A stretch of DNA of 16,112 nucleotides from a bacterium HR23 (GCA_002923335.1 BEHZ01000023.1:1-16112), one strand, 5' to 3'. Positions 1-7,798 are shown, counted from the stretch's first letter. Notes: generated by a model from the sequence alone, not told the origin. Program-made: numbers and translations.

Positions 1-713
1 TGGTGGAGGCCCTCCGGTTTGGCAACGCCCAGGTCGCCTTTATGTCTGCCTGGCCCGCCCAACTGGCGGTGCAGATGGCGGGAGCAGAGGTCGCCCTGGC
101 CGAGGTGCGAGAGGTGATGCACGGCCAGGAGAAGGTGGAAGCCCCCTACTACTTCTCCTATTGGGTGGTGCCTAAGGAGAGCCCCTATCAGGACCTCGCC
201 TCCCTCAGGGGCAAGAAGGTCTGCTTCCCCAGCCCCATCTCCACCTCCGGATATGTGGCGCCCATAGGGCGCCTGGTGGAACTGGGCTACATCCCTGGGG
301 AGACGGGGAAGGAGGCAGACCCCAAGGCCTTCTTTAGCGAGGTGCTGTTCGGCGGGGGTTATGCCCAGTGCTGGCAGGCCCTGAAGCAGGGCCAAGTAGA
401 TGTTACCGTCATCGCCGGCGACGTGTCGGAGAAACTCTACCGGGAGGTGCTGGAGGGCACCCGCATCCTGGAACAGCAAGGCCCCGTCCCATCCCACGCG
501 GTGGTGGTCAGCAAGGCCCTGCAGGAGCCCCTGCGCACCCAGGTGATAGAGGCGATAGAGGGCCTGGGCGCTCCTGAGTATCGGGACCTTATGCGGGGCT
601 TCATCTCCGCCATCTTCGTCCGCTTTCAGCGCACCAGTGCCCAGGAGCACCTGGCCACCTTACAGCGCTACCTGAAACTGGCGGGGCTGAAGTTCACGGA
701 GCGCCTGGGTTAG
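1..713 (+). CDS. phnD: Phosphonate/phosphite-type ABC transporter substrate-binding protein (PhnD family), 5' end cut by window
   Basis: Extracytoplasmic solute-binding component of a phosph(on)ate-type importer; it would capture the oxyanion and hand it to the permease. Only the last ~236 residues are here. Family members are usually about 290-330 residues, so the signal peptide and the first part of lobe 1 lie outside the window and the apparent GTG at position 3 is not taken as the start. The visible part has the PhnD hinge pattern: a DLASLRGKKVCF stretch (residues 64-75 of the visible part) followed by STSGY (80-84), equivalent to the Ser-Thr-Ser triad that holds the phosphonate in E. coli PhnD. 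A GQVDV segment (130-134) fits the second-lobe binding region. The stop TAG at 711-713 is 9 nt before the ATPase gene, so this is one operon. The exact ligand (phosphonate, phosphite, phosphate) cannot be read from the sequence; no C-P lyase or phosphite dehydrogenase gene is in the window. Confidence 0.85.
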   Translation, partial: VEALRFGNAQVAFMSAWPAQLAVQMAGAEVALAEVREVMHGQEKVEAPYYFSYWVVPKESPYQDLASLRGKKVCFPSPISTSGYVAPIGRLVELGYIPGETGKEADPKAFFSEVLFGGGYAQCWQALKQGQVDVTVIAGDVSEKLYREVLEGTRILEQQGPVPSHAVVVSKALQEPLRTQVIEAIEGLGAPEYRDLMRGFISAIFVRFQRTSAQEHLATLQRYLKLAGLKFTERLG

Positions 714-722
714 CAGAGCGCC

Positions 723-1466
723 ATGCAGAACGGCCTTTTCACCCCCTTGCGGGCGGACGGGGTCTGGTTCGCCTATCGTCGGGGTGTCTGGGTGCTCAAG
801 GATGTCTCCCTGGCGGTGCCGGAAGGCTCCCTGGCCATGGTCATGGGGCCGTCGGGTTCGGGGAAGACCACTCTCCTGAAGGTGCTGGCGGGGCTTCTTC
901 GCCCCCAGAAGGGGGAGGTGCGTATCCTGGGTGCCGAGGTGCAAAGGGGCATGCCCCGCCACCTGCGGCCTCTGGTGGGCTACATCCCCCAGCAGTTGGG
1001 GCTGGTGCGTAACCTCACCGCACTGGAGAACGTGCTGATGGGGGCGCTGGGGCGGAACAGGGGCCTGGGGGTCTTCCTGGGGCTGTTCCCCAAGCATGAG
1101 GTGGAGCGGGCCCGCACCGCGCTGGACCTCCTGGGCATCGCCCATAAGGCCCACGAGAAGGTCTTCCGCCTCAGCGGAGGGGAGCGCCAGCGGGTCGCCA
1201 TCGCCCGCACCCTTCTCCAGCGCCCCAAGGTCGTGCTGGCCGACGAGTTCGTCTCGGACCTGGACCTGCCGCGTGCGGCGGAAATCCTGCGCCTCATGCG
1301 CCAGGTGGGTCAGCGCGAGGGAATGACCTTTCTGATGAATATGCACGAAGTGCAACTGGTGCAGGAGTTCGGTGACCAGGTATTTATGCTGAAGGAGGGC
1401 CAGGTGCGCTACCAGTGCGTGGGGTCGCAGGTTACTTGGAAACTCCTGCAGGAGGTGTTGCGGTGA
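723..1466 (+). CDS. phnC: Phosphonate-type ABC transporter ATP-binding protein
   Basis: Cytoplasmic ATPase that powers the importer; 247 residues, normal for PhnC. All ABC ATPase motifs are visible: Walker A GPSGSGKT (42-49), Q-loop glutamine in YIPQQ (Q90), signature LSGGERQ (150-156), Walker B VVLADE (170-175) with catalytic Glu175, and the H-loop histidine in NMHEV (H208). The motif after Walker B reads EFVSDLD where most family members have a proline after the Glu (EPxxxLD). The ATG at 723 is 9 nt after the phnD stop. The stop codon overlaps the permease start (GTGA at 1463-1466), which indicates translational coupling. The assignment to the PhnC branch rather than another ABC family rests on the neighbours and the overall motif spacing. 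Confidence 0.9.
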   Translation: MQNGLFTPLRADGVWFAYRRGVWVLKDVSLAVPEGSLAMVMGPSGSGKTTLLKVLAGLLRPQKGEVRILGAEVQRGMPRHLRPLVGYIPQQLGLVRNLTALENVLMGALGRNRGLGVFLGLFPKHEVERARTALDLLGIAHKAHEKVFRLSGGERQRVAIARTLLQRPKVVLADEFVSDLDLPRAAEILRLMRQVGQREGMTFLMNMHEVQLVQEFGDQVFMLKEGQVRYQCVGSQVTWKLLQEVLR

Positions 1467-2224
1467 GGCGGGACCTGCTGGTTCTGGGAGGTGTGGCCCT
1501 GGCCTTGGGGGTAGTGCTGGGGCAACTGGGCTTCTTCAACGTGGAGCGCCTGGGCCGGGGCCTGGTGAATGCCGGGCGCTTCGCCCGGGACCTGGTGCCC
1601 CCCGACGGCTCGGTGCTTCCCATTGCCGTCAAGGCCCTCCTGGAGACGGTGCAGATGGCCTTCGCAGGCACTCTGCTGGGTTTCCTCCTCTCCCTGCCCT
1701 TGGGCATCCTGGGGGCCCGTTCCCTTTTCCCCGCCTCTCTTACCTCTGTGGCCCGCCTGGTGAGCGCCGGGGTGCGGACGGTGCCGGTGCTGTTGTGGGC
1801 CATCCTTTTCGTGGTCATTGTGGGGTTGGGGCCGTTGGCCGGCACCCTGGGCATTGCCCTCTACACGGTAGGTTATCTGGCCAAACTCTACGCCGAGTTG
1901 TTTGAAGGCACCGACCCGGAGGTTGTGGAGGCGGTGCGGGGGGTTGGGGCATCCCGCCTCCATTTGGTGCGGTTTGTGGTGCTCCCCGAAGGGGCCAACG
2001 CCGTCCTGGCCCAACTCCTCTTTATGCTGGAATACAACATACGGGCATCGTCCATTCTGGGGTTTGTGGGGGCGGGAGGTGTGGGGTTCGTGATGCAGGT
2101 GTATCTGCAGACACTGGAATACCAGCGCCTGGCGACGGTGCTTCTCCTCATCTTGGGGGTGGTGCTGGCGATGGACGGCCTCAGCGGATGGGTGCGTCGG
2201 CGCTTCCTGCTGACCGCCCGCTAA
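1463..2224 (+). CDS. phnE: Phosphonate-type ABC transporter permease (PhnE family)
   Basis: Inner-membrane channel subunit of the importer, 253 residues. I place the start at GTG 1463: it shares GTGA with the phnC stop and has GGAGG at 1451-1455, 7 nt upstream. An in-frame GTG at 1415 would only add a non-hydrophobic tail inside phnC. Hydrophobic stretches at about residues 4-24, 65-87, 106-147 (two helices), 177-190 and 222-240 fit a six-helix BPD permease. The cytoplasmic EAA loop that docks on the ATPase is clear at 156-176 (EAVRGVGASR then VVLPEGA), followed by GFVGAGGVG (200-208), typical of PhnE. The gene ends on TAA, whose first bases are shared with the TAG stop of the opposite HAD gene, so there is no room for a separate terminator. 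Confidence 0.9.
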   Translation: MRRDLLVLGGVALALGVVLGQLGFFNVERLGRGLVNAGRFARDLVPPDGSVLPIAVKALLETVQMAFAGTLLGFLLSLPLGILGARSLFPASLTSVARLVSAGVRTVPVLLWAILFVVIVGLGPLAGTLGIALYTVGYLAKLYAELFEGTDPEVVEAVRGVGASRLHLVRFVVLPEGANAVLAQLLFMLEYNIRASSILGFVGAGGVGFVMQVYLQTLEYQRLATVLLLILGVVLAMDGLSGWVRRRFLLTAR

Positions 2225-2604
2225 GCGGGTGAACGACCGTTGCGCAGGGCTTGCTCCACCGCCTCCAGCACCCGATATAACTCCCGGTCGTGGGGGTCCA
2301 CCTGGCGGTAGGGTCGCACCCACACCCCGGAATACTTCTGCACCAGGAACTCATCGTCGTCCACCACCATGTCGGGCCTGATGGGGCAGTCAGAGTCCTT
2401 GTCCAGGCAGGCAGTAACCCAGGGGGCGAGGCCAAAGGTGCGCACCACCCGCTCGGCGTGGGGACGGCCTGTAGCGGTCCAAACATACACCTGGCATCCC
2501 ATCTCCGTCAAACGGCGGAAGACCTCCTCCGTCCCGGGGCGCAGTGCCCACTGGTCCCCCTGGGCACACAGCAGGGTAAGGTCTACATCAAAGAAGACCT
2601 TCAT
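2221..2604 (-). CDS. Small HAD-superfamily hydrolase (putative phosphatase)
   Basis: Compact cytoplasmic HAD-fold protein of about 127 residues; such proteins hydrolyse phosphate esters through an aspartyl-phosphate. HAD motif I is FFDVDLT (nucleophile D6, acid/base D8), motif II is the Thr of VWTATG (T43), and motif IV is VVDDDE (D82/D83) for Mg2+. There is essentially no cap domain. The chosen start is ATG at 2604, which puts motif I at the N terminus as in the family; a weak AGAGG lies upstream. ATGs further upstream would add an unrelated tail without a better ribosome site. It converges on phnE with a 4-base tail overlap (2221-2224). A phosphatase next to a phosphorus-compound importer is suggestive, but the opposite strand argues against one operon. 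Substrate unknown. Confidence 0.8.
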   Translation of the reverse strand: MKVFFDVDLTLLCAQGDQWALRPGTEEVFRRLTEMGCQVYVWTATGRPHAERVVRTFGLAPWVTACLDKDSDCPIRPDMVVDDDEFLVQKYSGVWVRPYRQVDPHDRELYRVLEAVEQALRNGRSPA

Positions 2605-2653
2605 GCCGGAGCCTCTGGACATAGCGTATCCCAGGAGCAGGAGGCTATACAAG

Positions 2654-2680
2654 CCCCCGCCAGGGAGCGCCTGGAGGGGG
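2654..2680. repeat. GC-rich perfect-arm hairpin between divergent genes
   Basis: Inverted repeat: CCCCC (2654-2658) and CCAGG (2660-2664) pair with CCTGG (2670-2674) and GGGGG (2676-2680), with one G/A mismatch and a 5-nt loop GAGCG. Neither strand has a T-run directly after it, so it is not a classical intrinsic terminator. It lies upstream of both the HAD gene (-) and the AtzG-like gene (+), so it could be a leader structure or protein-binding site. Role unknown. Confidence 0.4.
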
Positions 2681-2774
2681 AAAACTCCTTTCCGAGCGTG
2701 GACGCAGGGGATGCCCGCCGGTTTTTTCTCTCCCCCTGGCAGGTTGCGTGGACGGTTGGGCAGACCCCCAGGTC

Positions 2775-2804
2775 TTGACAGGGGCGCCGTTTTTGGGGCA
2801 CAGT
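2775..2804 (+). promoter_or_regulatory. Candidate sigma70-type promoter for the amidase operon
   Basis: A perfect TTGACA at 2775-2780 is followed after 18 bp by CACAGT (2799-2804), a weak -10 match (3 of 6). Transcription would start about 15 nt before the AtzG-like start codon at 2827. The -35 is convincing, the -10 is not. Confidence 0.35.
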
Positions 2805-2826
2805 AGGCACCGACATGGAGGAGGCT

Positions 2827-3015
2827 ATGCCTGAAGACCTGGCGACTTTGCAGGCGGTGTTGCGCTGGGCGGGGTTGGAGGTGCCTCCGGAGCGCTTGCA
2901 GGACCTCCAGCCCCTCTGGAAGGCCTTGCGGGAGCGCCTGGCCCGTCTGGAAGCCCTTCCCCTGGAGGATGTGGAGCCGGCCTTTATCGCCCCTATCCTA
3001 CCCATCCCATCGTAA
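2827..3015 (+). CDS. AtzG/GatC-like small amidase subunit
   Basis: 62-residue protein, almost all predicted helix, with the ending LPLEDVEPAFIAP (residues 44-56). That resembles the Asp/Glu-x-Val-Glu-Pro element of GatC and the DUF4089/AtzG-like small subunits that wrap around an amidase partner and stabilise it. The start is taken at ATG 2827: GGAGG (2817-2821) sits 5 nt upstream, whereas an earlier in-frame ATG (2815) lies before that ribosome site. The amidase starts 24 nt downstream, strongly suggesting a two-subunit complex like AtzG-AtzE (1-carboxybiuret hydrolase). It is shorter than a typical GatC (about 95 residues) and no gatB is near, so a role in tRNA amidation is unlikely. The family call is from pattern and context only. 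Confidence 0.6.
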   Translation: MPEDLATLQAVLRWAGLEVPPERLQDLQPLWKALRERLARLEALPLEDVEPAFIAPILPIPS

Positions 3016-3039
3016 GGGTGCCCCGGGAAAGGAGGCGCT

Positions 3040-4458
3040 GTGGCCACCACGAGTCAGGACCTGTGCTGGCTCACCATACCTCAGGCGGCCAGGCTCATCC
3101 GGCGGAAAGAGGTCTCCCCCGTGGAGGTTACCCAGGCGCACCTGGAGCGCATCCGCCGTCTCAACCCCCGTCTAAACGCCTTCATTACGGTTACCGAGGA
3201 GACCGCCCTCCAGCAGGCCCGCCAGGCGGAAAGCGCCATTGCCCGTGGGGAATACAAGGGCCTGCTCCATGGTCTCCCCGTGGCTCTAAAGGACCTTTAC
3301 TGGACGAAGGGCATACGCACTACCGCCGGCTCTCGTATCCTGGCCGATTTCGTTCCCCAGGAGGACTGCACAGTGGCTCGGCGCCTTCAGGAGGCGGGGG
3401 CGGTGCTGGTGGGCAAAACCCACACCACCGAGTTCGCCATGGGTGGGCACGGGAAGAACGTGCACTTCGGCCCGGCTCGCAACCCCTGGAACCCTGAGCA
3501 TATGCCTGGTGGGTCTTCCTCTGGGTCGGCCGTGGGGGTCGTGGCGGGCCTGGCCTATATGGGGATGGGGTCCGATACGGGAGGCTCCATCCGCATCCCC
3601 TCGGCCCTGTGCGGGGCGGTGGGAATCAAGCCCACCTTCGGGCGGGTCTCCAAACACGGCGTTGTGGTCCTCTCCTGGTCGTTGGACCACACCGGTCCTC
3701 TTGCCCGCACGGTGGAAGACTGTGCCGTCGCCCTGCAGGCCATCGCCGGCTACGACCCCAAAGACCCCGCCACCGCTCGGGTGCGGGTCCCCAACTACCT
3801 GCGGGCGCTGGACGGCCAGGTGCAAGGGATTCGGGTGGGGGTGCCCAAAGAGGTCTTCTTTGAGGAGGCGGATGAGGAGGTGGCCTCCGCCGTGCGCCGA
3901 GCCATAGAAGTGCTGGCGGAACTGGGCTGCCAGGTGGAGGAAGTGTCCATCCCCTCCCTGCGGGATGCGGTGCACGGGGCGTCCATTATCTCCTGGACGG
4001 AGGCGGCGGCTGTGCACGCCCGGTGGTTCCCCGCCCGCATCAACGACTACGGCCCCGCGTGCCGGGAGCGCCTCCCCCAGGGGATGCTCACCTCAGCGGT
4101 GCACTACCTGAAGGCCCAGCAAGCCCGTCGCCTCCTCCTCCGGGAGATGCAGGAGGTGTTGAGGCGCGTAGATGTTCTGGTTGGCCCCACCTGCCCCTAT
4201 CCTGCACCCCGCCTGGAGCAGGAGCGGGTGGTGCTGAAGGGGCGGGAGGCGCGCATTGTGGACACGGTGGGAATGCTCACCCGCCCCTGCAACCTCACAG
4301 GACAGCCGGCGGTGTCTGTGCCGTGCGGTTTTTCCCGCAACGGCTTGCCCATCGGCCTCCAGGTGATGGGGCGCTGGTGGGAGGAGGCGTTGGTCCTCAA
4401 GGTAGCCCACGCCTACCAACAGGCCACCGATTGGCATAAGCGCCACCCTGCCCTCTAA
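3040..4458 (+). CDS. Amidase-signature family hydrolase (AtzE/GatA-like)
   Basis: Cytoplasmic Ser-cisSer-Lys amidase, 472 residues, normal for the family. The triad is visible: Lys84 in VALKDL, cis-Ser159 in PGGSSSGS and nucleophile Ser183 in GSDTGGSIR; the spacing (75 and 24 residues) equals that of GatA. GTG at 3040 is the start, with AGGAGG at 3030-3035. The C-terminal part contains VLVGPTCPYPAP (about 384-395) without the AFxLGE-type element usual in GatA. Together with the missing gatB and the tiny AtzG-like gene just upstream, this favours a small-molecule or peptide amide hydrolase over glutamyl-tRNA(Gln) amidotransferase. The real substrate (allophanate-like, carboxybiuret-like, aryl or peptide amide) is undetermined. 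The gene ends 20 bp from the convergent tldE stop. Confidence 0.85.
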   Translation: MATTSQDLCWLTIPQAARLIRRKEVSPVEVTQAHLERIRRLNPRLNAFITVTEETALQQARQAESAIARGEYKGLLHGLPVALKDLYWTKGIRTTAGSRILADFVPQEDCTVARRLQEAGAVLVGKTHTTEFAMGGHGKNVHFGPARNPWNPEHMPGGSSSGSAVGVVAGLAYMGMGSDTGGSIRIPSALCGAVGIKPTFGRVSKHGVVVLSWSLDHTGPLARTVEDCAVALQAIAGYDPKDPATARVRVPNYLRALDGQVQGIRVGVPKEVFFEEADEEVASAVRRAIEVLAELGCQVEEVSIPSLRDAVHGASIISWTEAAAVHARWFPARINDYGPACRERLPQGMLTSAVHYLKAQQARRLLLREMQEVLRRVDVLVGPTCPYPAPRLEQERVVLKGREARIVDTVGMLTRPCNLTGQPAVSVPCGFSRNGLPIGLQVMGRWWEEALVLKVAHAYQQATDWHKRHPAL

Positions 4459-4478
4459 TCCCCTTGCCCCACAGGCGC

Positions 4479-6044
4479 CTAGCGTGTGGGATAGACCGTC
4501 TCCATATACCCCGCTATCTCCTTCACCTGCAGGCGCTGGACGGCGATTTCGGGCACATACATGATGCTGTCCGCCGCCCATACCAGGGTGCCACGGGGCT
4601 TATCGCCTATCCCGATGATACCCTGGAGGAGCCGGTGGATGCTGTCGTTGATGCGGATGGTGTTGGGCTTGATGGGCTTGTCCAGTTTGCCGTCCTTGAT
4701 AAGGTAGGAGTCCCCCACCACCGTGCAGGTGAAGTCGCCGGCGGTAAGGCCGTTGATGGGGTAGGTATACCAGATGCGCCCGATGTAGAGGCCATTGCCC
4801 ACCCGCCGAAGGAGTTCCTCGTGGGAGCAGGGTTGGGGGGAAGAGACCACCACATTGGTGCCGAAGATGCCCACGGGCGCTTCGGGATGCCTCCCCCCGC
4901 CGAAGGAGAAGCGGAAGCCGTTGCGCGGCACCAGGGCGTCTTTCACCGAGGCGGGGTCCACGCCCAGTTTGGCACGGCCGTTGGGGTCCCGCAGGATTTG
5001 CTGACTGCGGTAGTAGTCGGTAAGGAGGCCCACCAGCCTCCCCTGGCGGATCAATTCCGTGCGCCCCGTGGGAAGCCCCTCGCAGGTAATACCCTTGCTC
5101 CCTGCCAGGCCGATGGATGCCCCATCGTCCCACATGTCCAGCAGGGGCGAGGCGATGGGCTGGAGCAGTTTCCCCTGGAAGGCCGATGCCCCCGCATAGA
5201 AGACTCCCAAGTTCAGGCTGGGGAGGATGATGTGGTTCAACAGGTCGGTAACCGCCTGGTGCCCCAACACGCACGCATACTCCCCGTCGGGCACACGGAC
5301 GCCGTCCATAGAACGGATGGCGTTGCGTGCGCACTCGGCCCCCGTCTCCGTTGAGAAGTCGGCCAGACGGGTGCCCACCGTCCAAGAGGAGCCTTTGCTG
5401 GAGCGGGCCTCCACCATAGCGGTGAGGAAGGCCATGACCAGGGTAGACTCATCGGTCTGGACGGGGATATGGGTGGAGCCGACGGCGATGCGCTCCTGGA
5501 GGACGGTAACATCGCCCCCGAGGATAAGGCCCAGGCGGGGCAGGTGCTCGGGGCGCTCCACCAGAGCCAGCAGGTCCTCCGATGCCTGGAAGGCCCTCAG
5601 GGCACCCTCTACCGCCATCCACCCCACCTGCACCAGGTGGCCGTCCCGCATGCGCATGACCAGGGGGTCGTGGTAGCGGTGGAGGCGGCGTTTCTCCCCT
5701 GTGGGACGGGGGAGAGAGGTGCGGTCGGGGTCTCGCACCGCTCCCCGGCGGGCCTTTGCCAGCGCCCGCTGGAGCCCTTCCAGGGAGAGGTCGCTGGGCT
5801 CGGCGCCGAAGCCGAAGAGAGGCCCCTGTTCCCCGCGGAAGAGGACCCGCACCGCCACCCCATAAGACTCCTGGGACTTCGGCTCCTCCACACCGTTGCA
5901 GGGCAGATGGGAGGTGTAGTTGAGGCGTGCAAAGAGCAGGCCGTTGGAGGCGCAGAAGACCTCCGCCTCCTGCACATCGGGTTGGGCGTGCAGGTAAGCC
6001 AGGCCCTCCTGCACCGTGCGCTTCAGCGTTGCCAGGGGGATCAT
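4479..6044 (-). CDS. pmbA: TldE/PmbA-family protease-like subunit
   Basis: Second member of the TldD/TldE pair, 521 residues, longer than E. coli TldE (about 450). In known systems it is the non-metal subunit that forms a ring-like heterodimer with TldD and cleaves unfolded linear peptides (for example microcin B17 leader removal, CcdA decay). It lacks the HExxxH motif, as expected. Recognisable family segments include ILPSLNLGVFYAG and GLAGSKG in the middle and a C-terminal YTYPINGLTAGDFT stretch. The ATG at 6044 has AAGGAGG a few bases upstream. The gap to the upstream tldD stop is only 15 nt, so the pair is one transcript. The extra length relative to E. coli is spread through the N-terminal half. 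Confidence in the superfamily is high; the physiological substrate is unknown. Confidence 0.88.
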   Translation of the reverse strand: MIPLATLKRTVQEGLAYLHAQPDVQEAEVFCASNGLLFARLNYTSHLPCNGVEEPKSQESYGVAVRVLFRGEQGPLFGFGAEPSDLSLEGLQRALAKARRGAVRDPDRTSLPRPTGEKRRLHRYHDPLVMRMRDGHLVQVGWMAVEGALRAFQASEDLLALVERPEHLPRLGLILGGDVTVLQERIAVGSTHIPVQTDESTLVMAFLTAMVEARSSKGSSWTVGTRLADFSTETGAECARNAIRSMDGVRVPDGEYACVLGHQAVTDLLNHIILPSLNLGVFYAGASAFQGKLLQPIASPLLDMWDDGASIGLAGSKGITCEGLPTGRTELIRQGRLVGLLTDYYRSQQILRDPNGRAKLGVDPASVKDALVPRNGFRFSFGGGRHPEAPVGIFGTNVVVSSPQPCSHEELLRRVGNGLYIGRIWYTYPINGLTAGDFTCTVVGDSYLIKDGKLDKPIKPNTIRINDSIHRLLQGIIGIGDKPRGTLVWAADSIMYVPEIAVQRLQVKEIAGYMETVYPTR

Positions 6045-6059
6045 CTCTCGCCTCCTTCT

Positions 6060-7628
6060 CTAGGCTGTGCGGCCGGTCCCTGTCAGGCGGGCGATGGAGC
6101 GCAAAGTGGGTCCGCCGTTGCTCATGCGTTTGGCCTGCATGGGTTGGCCCTTTCCGCAGTTGGGGATGGGGAAGAGGCGGAAGTCGTTCCCCACGGCGTC
6201 AATGCGCATGAAGAAGTCCCGGGTGTCGGCCATCACCGCCCCATCCCTGTAGAGTTGTCCCACCTGCCCGTTACGGATTTCATATATCTTCACGGCGGAG
6301 ATGCGGAAGTTCTCCCGGCTCTCTGCGACCGAAGGGATGCGGTGCCCCACCACATACCACCCCCGCTCCACCTCCCGGAGGATCTCTTGCGGGTCCCGAT
6401 TGCCCCCCAGGAAAGCGGTGTTAGACATGCGGATAAGGGGGACACGGAAGGGTTCGGTGGCGACATAGTGACCGTTGCTCTCCAGCCCCAGGAGGGGTGC
6501 CGTCTGCCGGCTGGAGAGGAACTCGGTGTATATGCCGTTGCGGATATTGTAGACCCGGCGGGCGGGGGTGCCCTCGTGGTCGTAGGGGTAAGAGCCGAAC
6601 CCCTCCATAGTGGGGTCGGAGACGACGCTCACCAAGGGCGAGGCCACCTGCTTGCCCAGCATGTTCTCCTGCAGGTCTTTGAACAGCCAGGAACGGCCGG
6701 CGTAGGCGGTCTCCATCTTGAGGGCACGGTCTAACTCCGAGGGGTGCCCTACCACCTCATGGCACACCAGGGCGTTGAAGTGGGGGTCCGTTACCACCAC
6801 CACTTCCCCTTCCGGAGGTCGCAGAGGAGGGGCGTTGGAGACCTCCACGGCGGTGGCGGCGACCTGCCGGGCAAACTCTTCCAGAGGGAGCAGGGAGATG
6901 TGGGCGGTGCGGTAACCTTCGGTGAGCACCTCCCAACCCCGCTGGTGCCCTGTGAAGTCGTAGAGGTCAAAGTGCCCCGTTTCGCCCCGAGACGTCACAA
7001 ACACCAGGCCTTCGGTCAGGGCATAGGTGCGGTCAATGGCGGAACCCTCCGAACTCACAAACACCTCCCGCACCAGTGCAGTGCCCCCGATAACGGTGTT
7101 GAAGGCGACCTGTGGGCTCACCGCAGAGGCGGAACGGGATGCCCGGGTTACCAGGCGCACTACCTCTTCCAGGGGCACGGAGCGGGGGTCTATGCGGAAG
7201 GTGGGGGGTATCTGGGTGCGCACCACCGGCACAGTTGCCAGAGGAAGAGCCAGAAGGCTTTTGCCGAGAGCGCTGAAGGCGGTGGCGATACGATGCTTCG
7301 CCTGGGCATTGGCACGGGCACGGGCATAGGCGTGGCGCACCGCCTCCCGCAGGACCTTATCCACACGGGCGAGGTCGGCGCTCCCCAGCACCTGCCCGTA
7401 GAAGCCCGACGCCATTGCACCGTCCTCGGCCACTACCCGCACCCCAAGCCCCAGGTGGCAATCGGCGGTGCTAGCCTTCTCCGTGCCGTTCTCTGCCACA
7501 CACGTGCGCACTTCCGTAGCGCCCAGGCGGATGTCGCAGTGCACGCATCCCCTCCGGCGCCTTACCCATGTAGACGCCTGCTCCGCAATGGGCACCAAGG
7601 CATCCAGGGCTTCTATCCCGACGGACAT
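6060..7628 (-). CDS. tldD: TldD-family zinc metalloprotease subunit
   Basis: Catalytic zinc subunit of the pair, 522 residues with the start at ATG 7628, which has a very strong GAGGGAGGTG just upstream. The frame stays open to 7700 but the longer start has no good ribosome site. The HExxxH zinc motif is HEVVGH (H290, E291, H295). The third ligand is probably Cys491 in PIPNCGKGQ, matching the TldD arrangement. The conserved YDHEGTPARR (350-358) and SGFYGQ-like N-terminal region also fit. It should hydrolyse linear peptides in a hydrophobic tunnel together with the TldE-like partner downstream. An odd point is a basic CxxC patch, RRRRGCVHC (23-31), near the N terminus. No RiPP precursor or gyrase-inhibitor gene is next to it, so a general peptide-turnover role is as likely as a dedicated maturation role. 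Confidence 0.9.
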   Translation of the reverse strand: MSVGIEALDALVPIAEQASTWVRRRRGCVHCDIRLGATEVRTCVAENGTEKASTADCHLGLGVRVVAEDGAMASGFYGQVLGSADLARVDKVLREAVRHAYARARANAQAKHRIATAFSALGKSLLALPLATVPVVRTQIPPTFRIDPRSVPLEEVVRLVTRASRSASAVSPQVAFNTVIGGTALVREVFVSSEGSAIDRTYALTEGLVFVTSRGETGHFDLYDFTGHQRGWEVLTEGYRTAHISLLPLEEFARQVAATAVEVSNAPPLRPPEGEVVVVTDPHFNALVCHEVVGHPSELDRALKMETAYAGRSWLFKDLQENMLGKQVASPLVSVVSDPTMEGFGSYPYDHEGTPARRVYNIRNGIYTEFLSSRQTAPLLGLESNGHYVATEPFRVPLIRMSNTAFLGGNRDPQEILREVERGWYVVGHRIPSVAESRENFRISAVKIYEIRNGQVGQLYRDGAVMADTRDFFMRIDAVGNDFRLFPIPNCGKGQPMQAKRMSNGGPTLRSIARLTGTGRTA

Positions 7629-7692
7629 GGCACACCTCCCTCTATGACACCGGGTCTTTCCGGCCCAAGCATCAGGGGTGGGAGCGCCTAGA

Positions 7693-7798
7693 GGGGGCAT
7701 CCCCCACGGGGAAGGGCGGTAGGATTCGCCCAGGCTACCAGCCTTTCCGGAAGTTCCCCAGCCCCACGGCGGAGAGGCCTTTGGGCAGGAAGGGCGAA
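7693..7798. repeat. Inverted repeats in the TPR-tldD gap
   Basis: Three small dyads lie between the TPR gene and tldD: GGGGG/CCCCC around a 3-nt loop (7693-7705), AGGCT/AGCCT around ACC (7732-7744), and a 7-bp perfect pair TTCGCCC (7725-7731) with GGGCGAA (7792-7798) enclosing 60 nt. In the direction of transcription (- strand) none is followed by a clear U-run. They may fold the intercistronic RNA or reduce read-through; nothing stronger can be said. Confidence 0.3.

Noticed and set aside
3040..4458. Annotation of the amidase as GatA of the tRNA amidotransferase
   Set aside because: There is no gatB nearby, the small upstream protein is shorter than GatC, and the C-terminal GatA-type element is not visible; kept as a generic amidase.
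4464..6734. Long plus-strand open frames (about 296 and 421 codons) across the tldD/tldE genes
   Set aside because: They are antisense shadows typical of GC-rich DNA; the minus strand encodes clear TldD/TldE proteins with motifs and ribosome sites, and the plus-strand translations are low-complexity His/Gly/Pro-rich with no recognisable domain.
7629..7700. 24-codon upstream extension of tldD starting at ATG 7700
   Set aside because: The strong GAGGGAGGTG directly before ATG 7628 decides the start; the upstream start lacks a comparable site and the extension resembles no TldD sequence.
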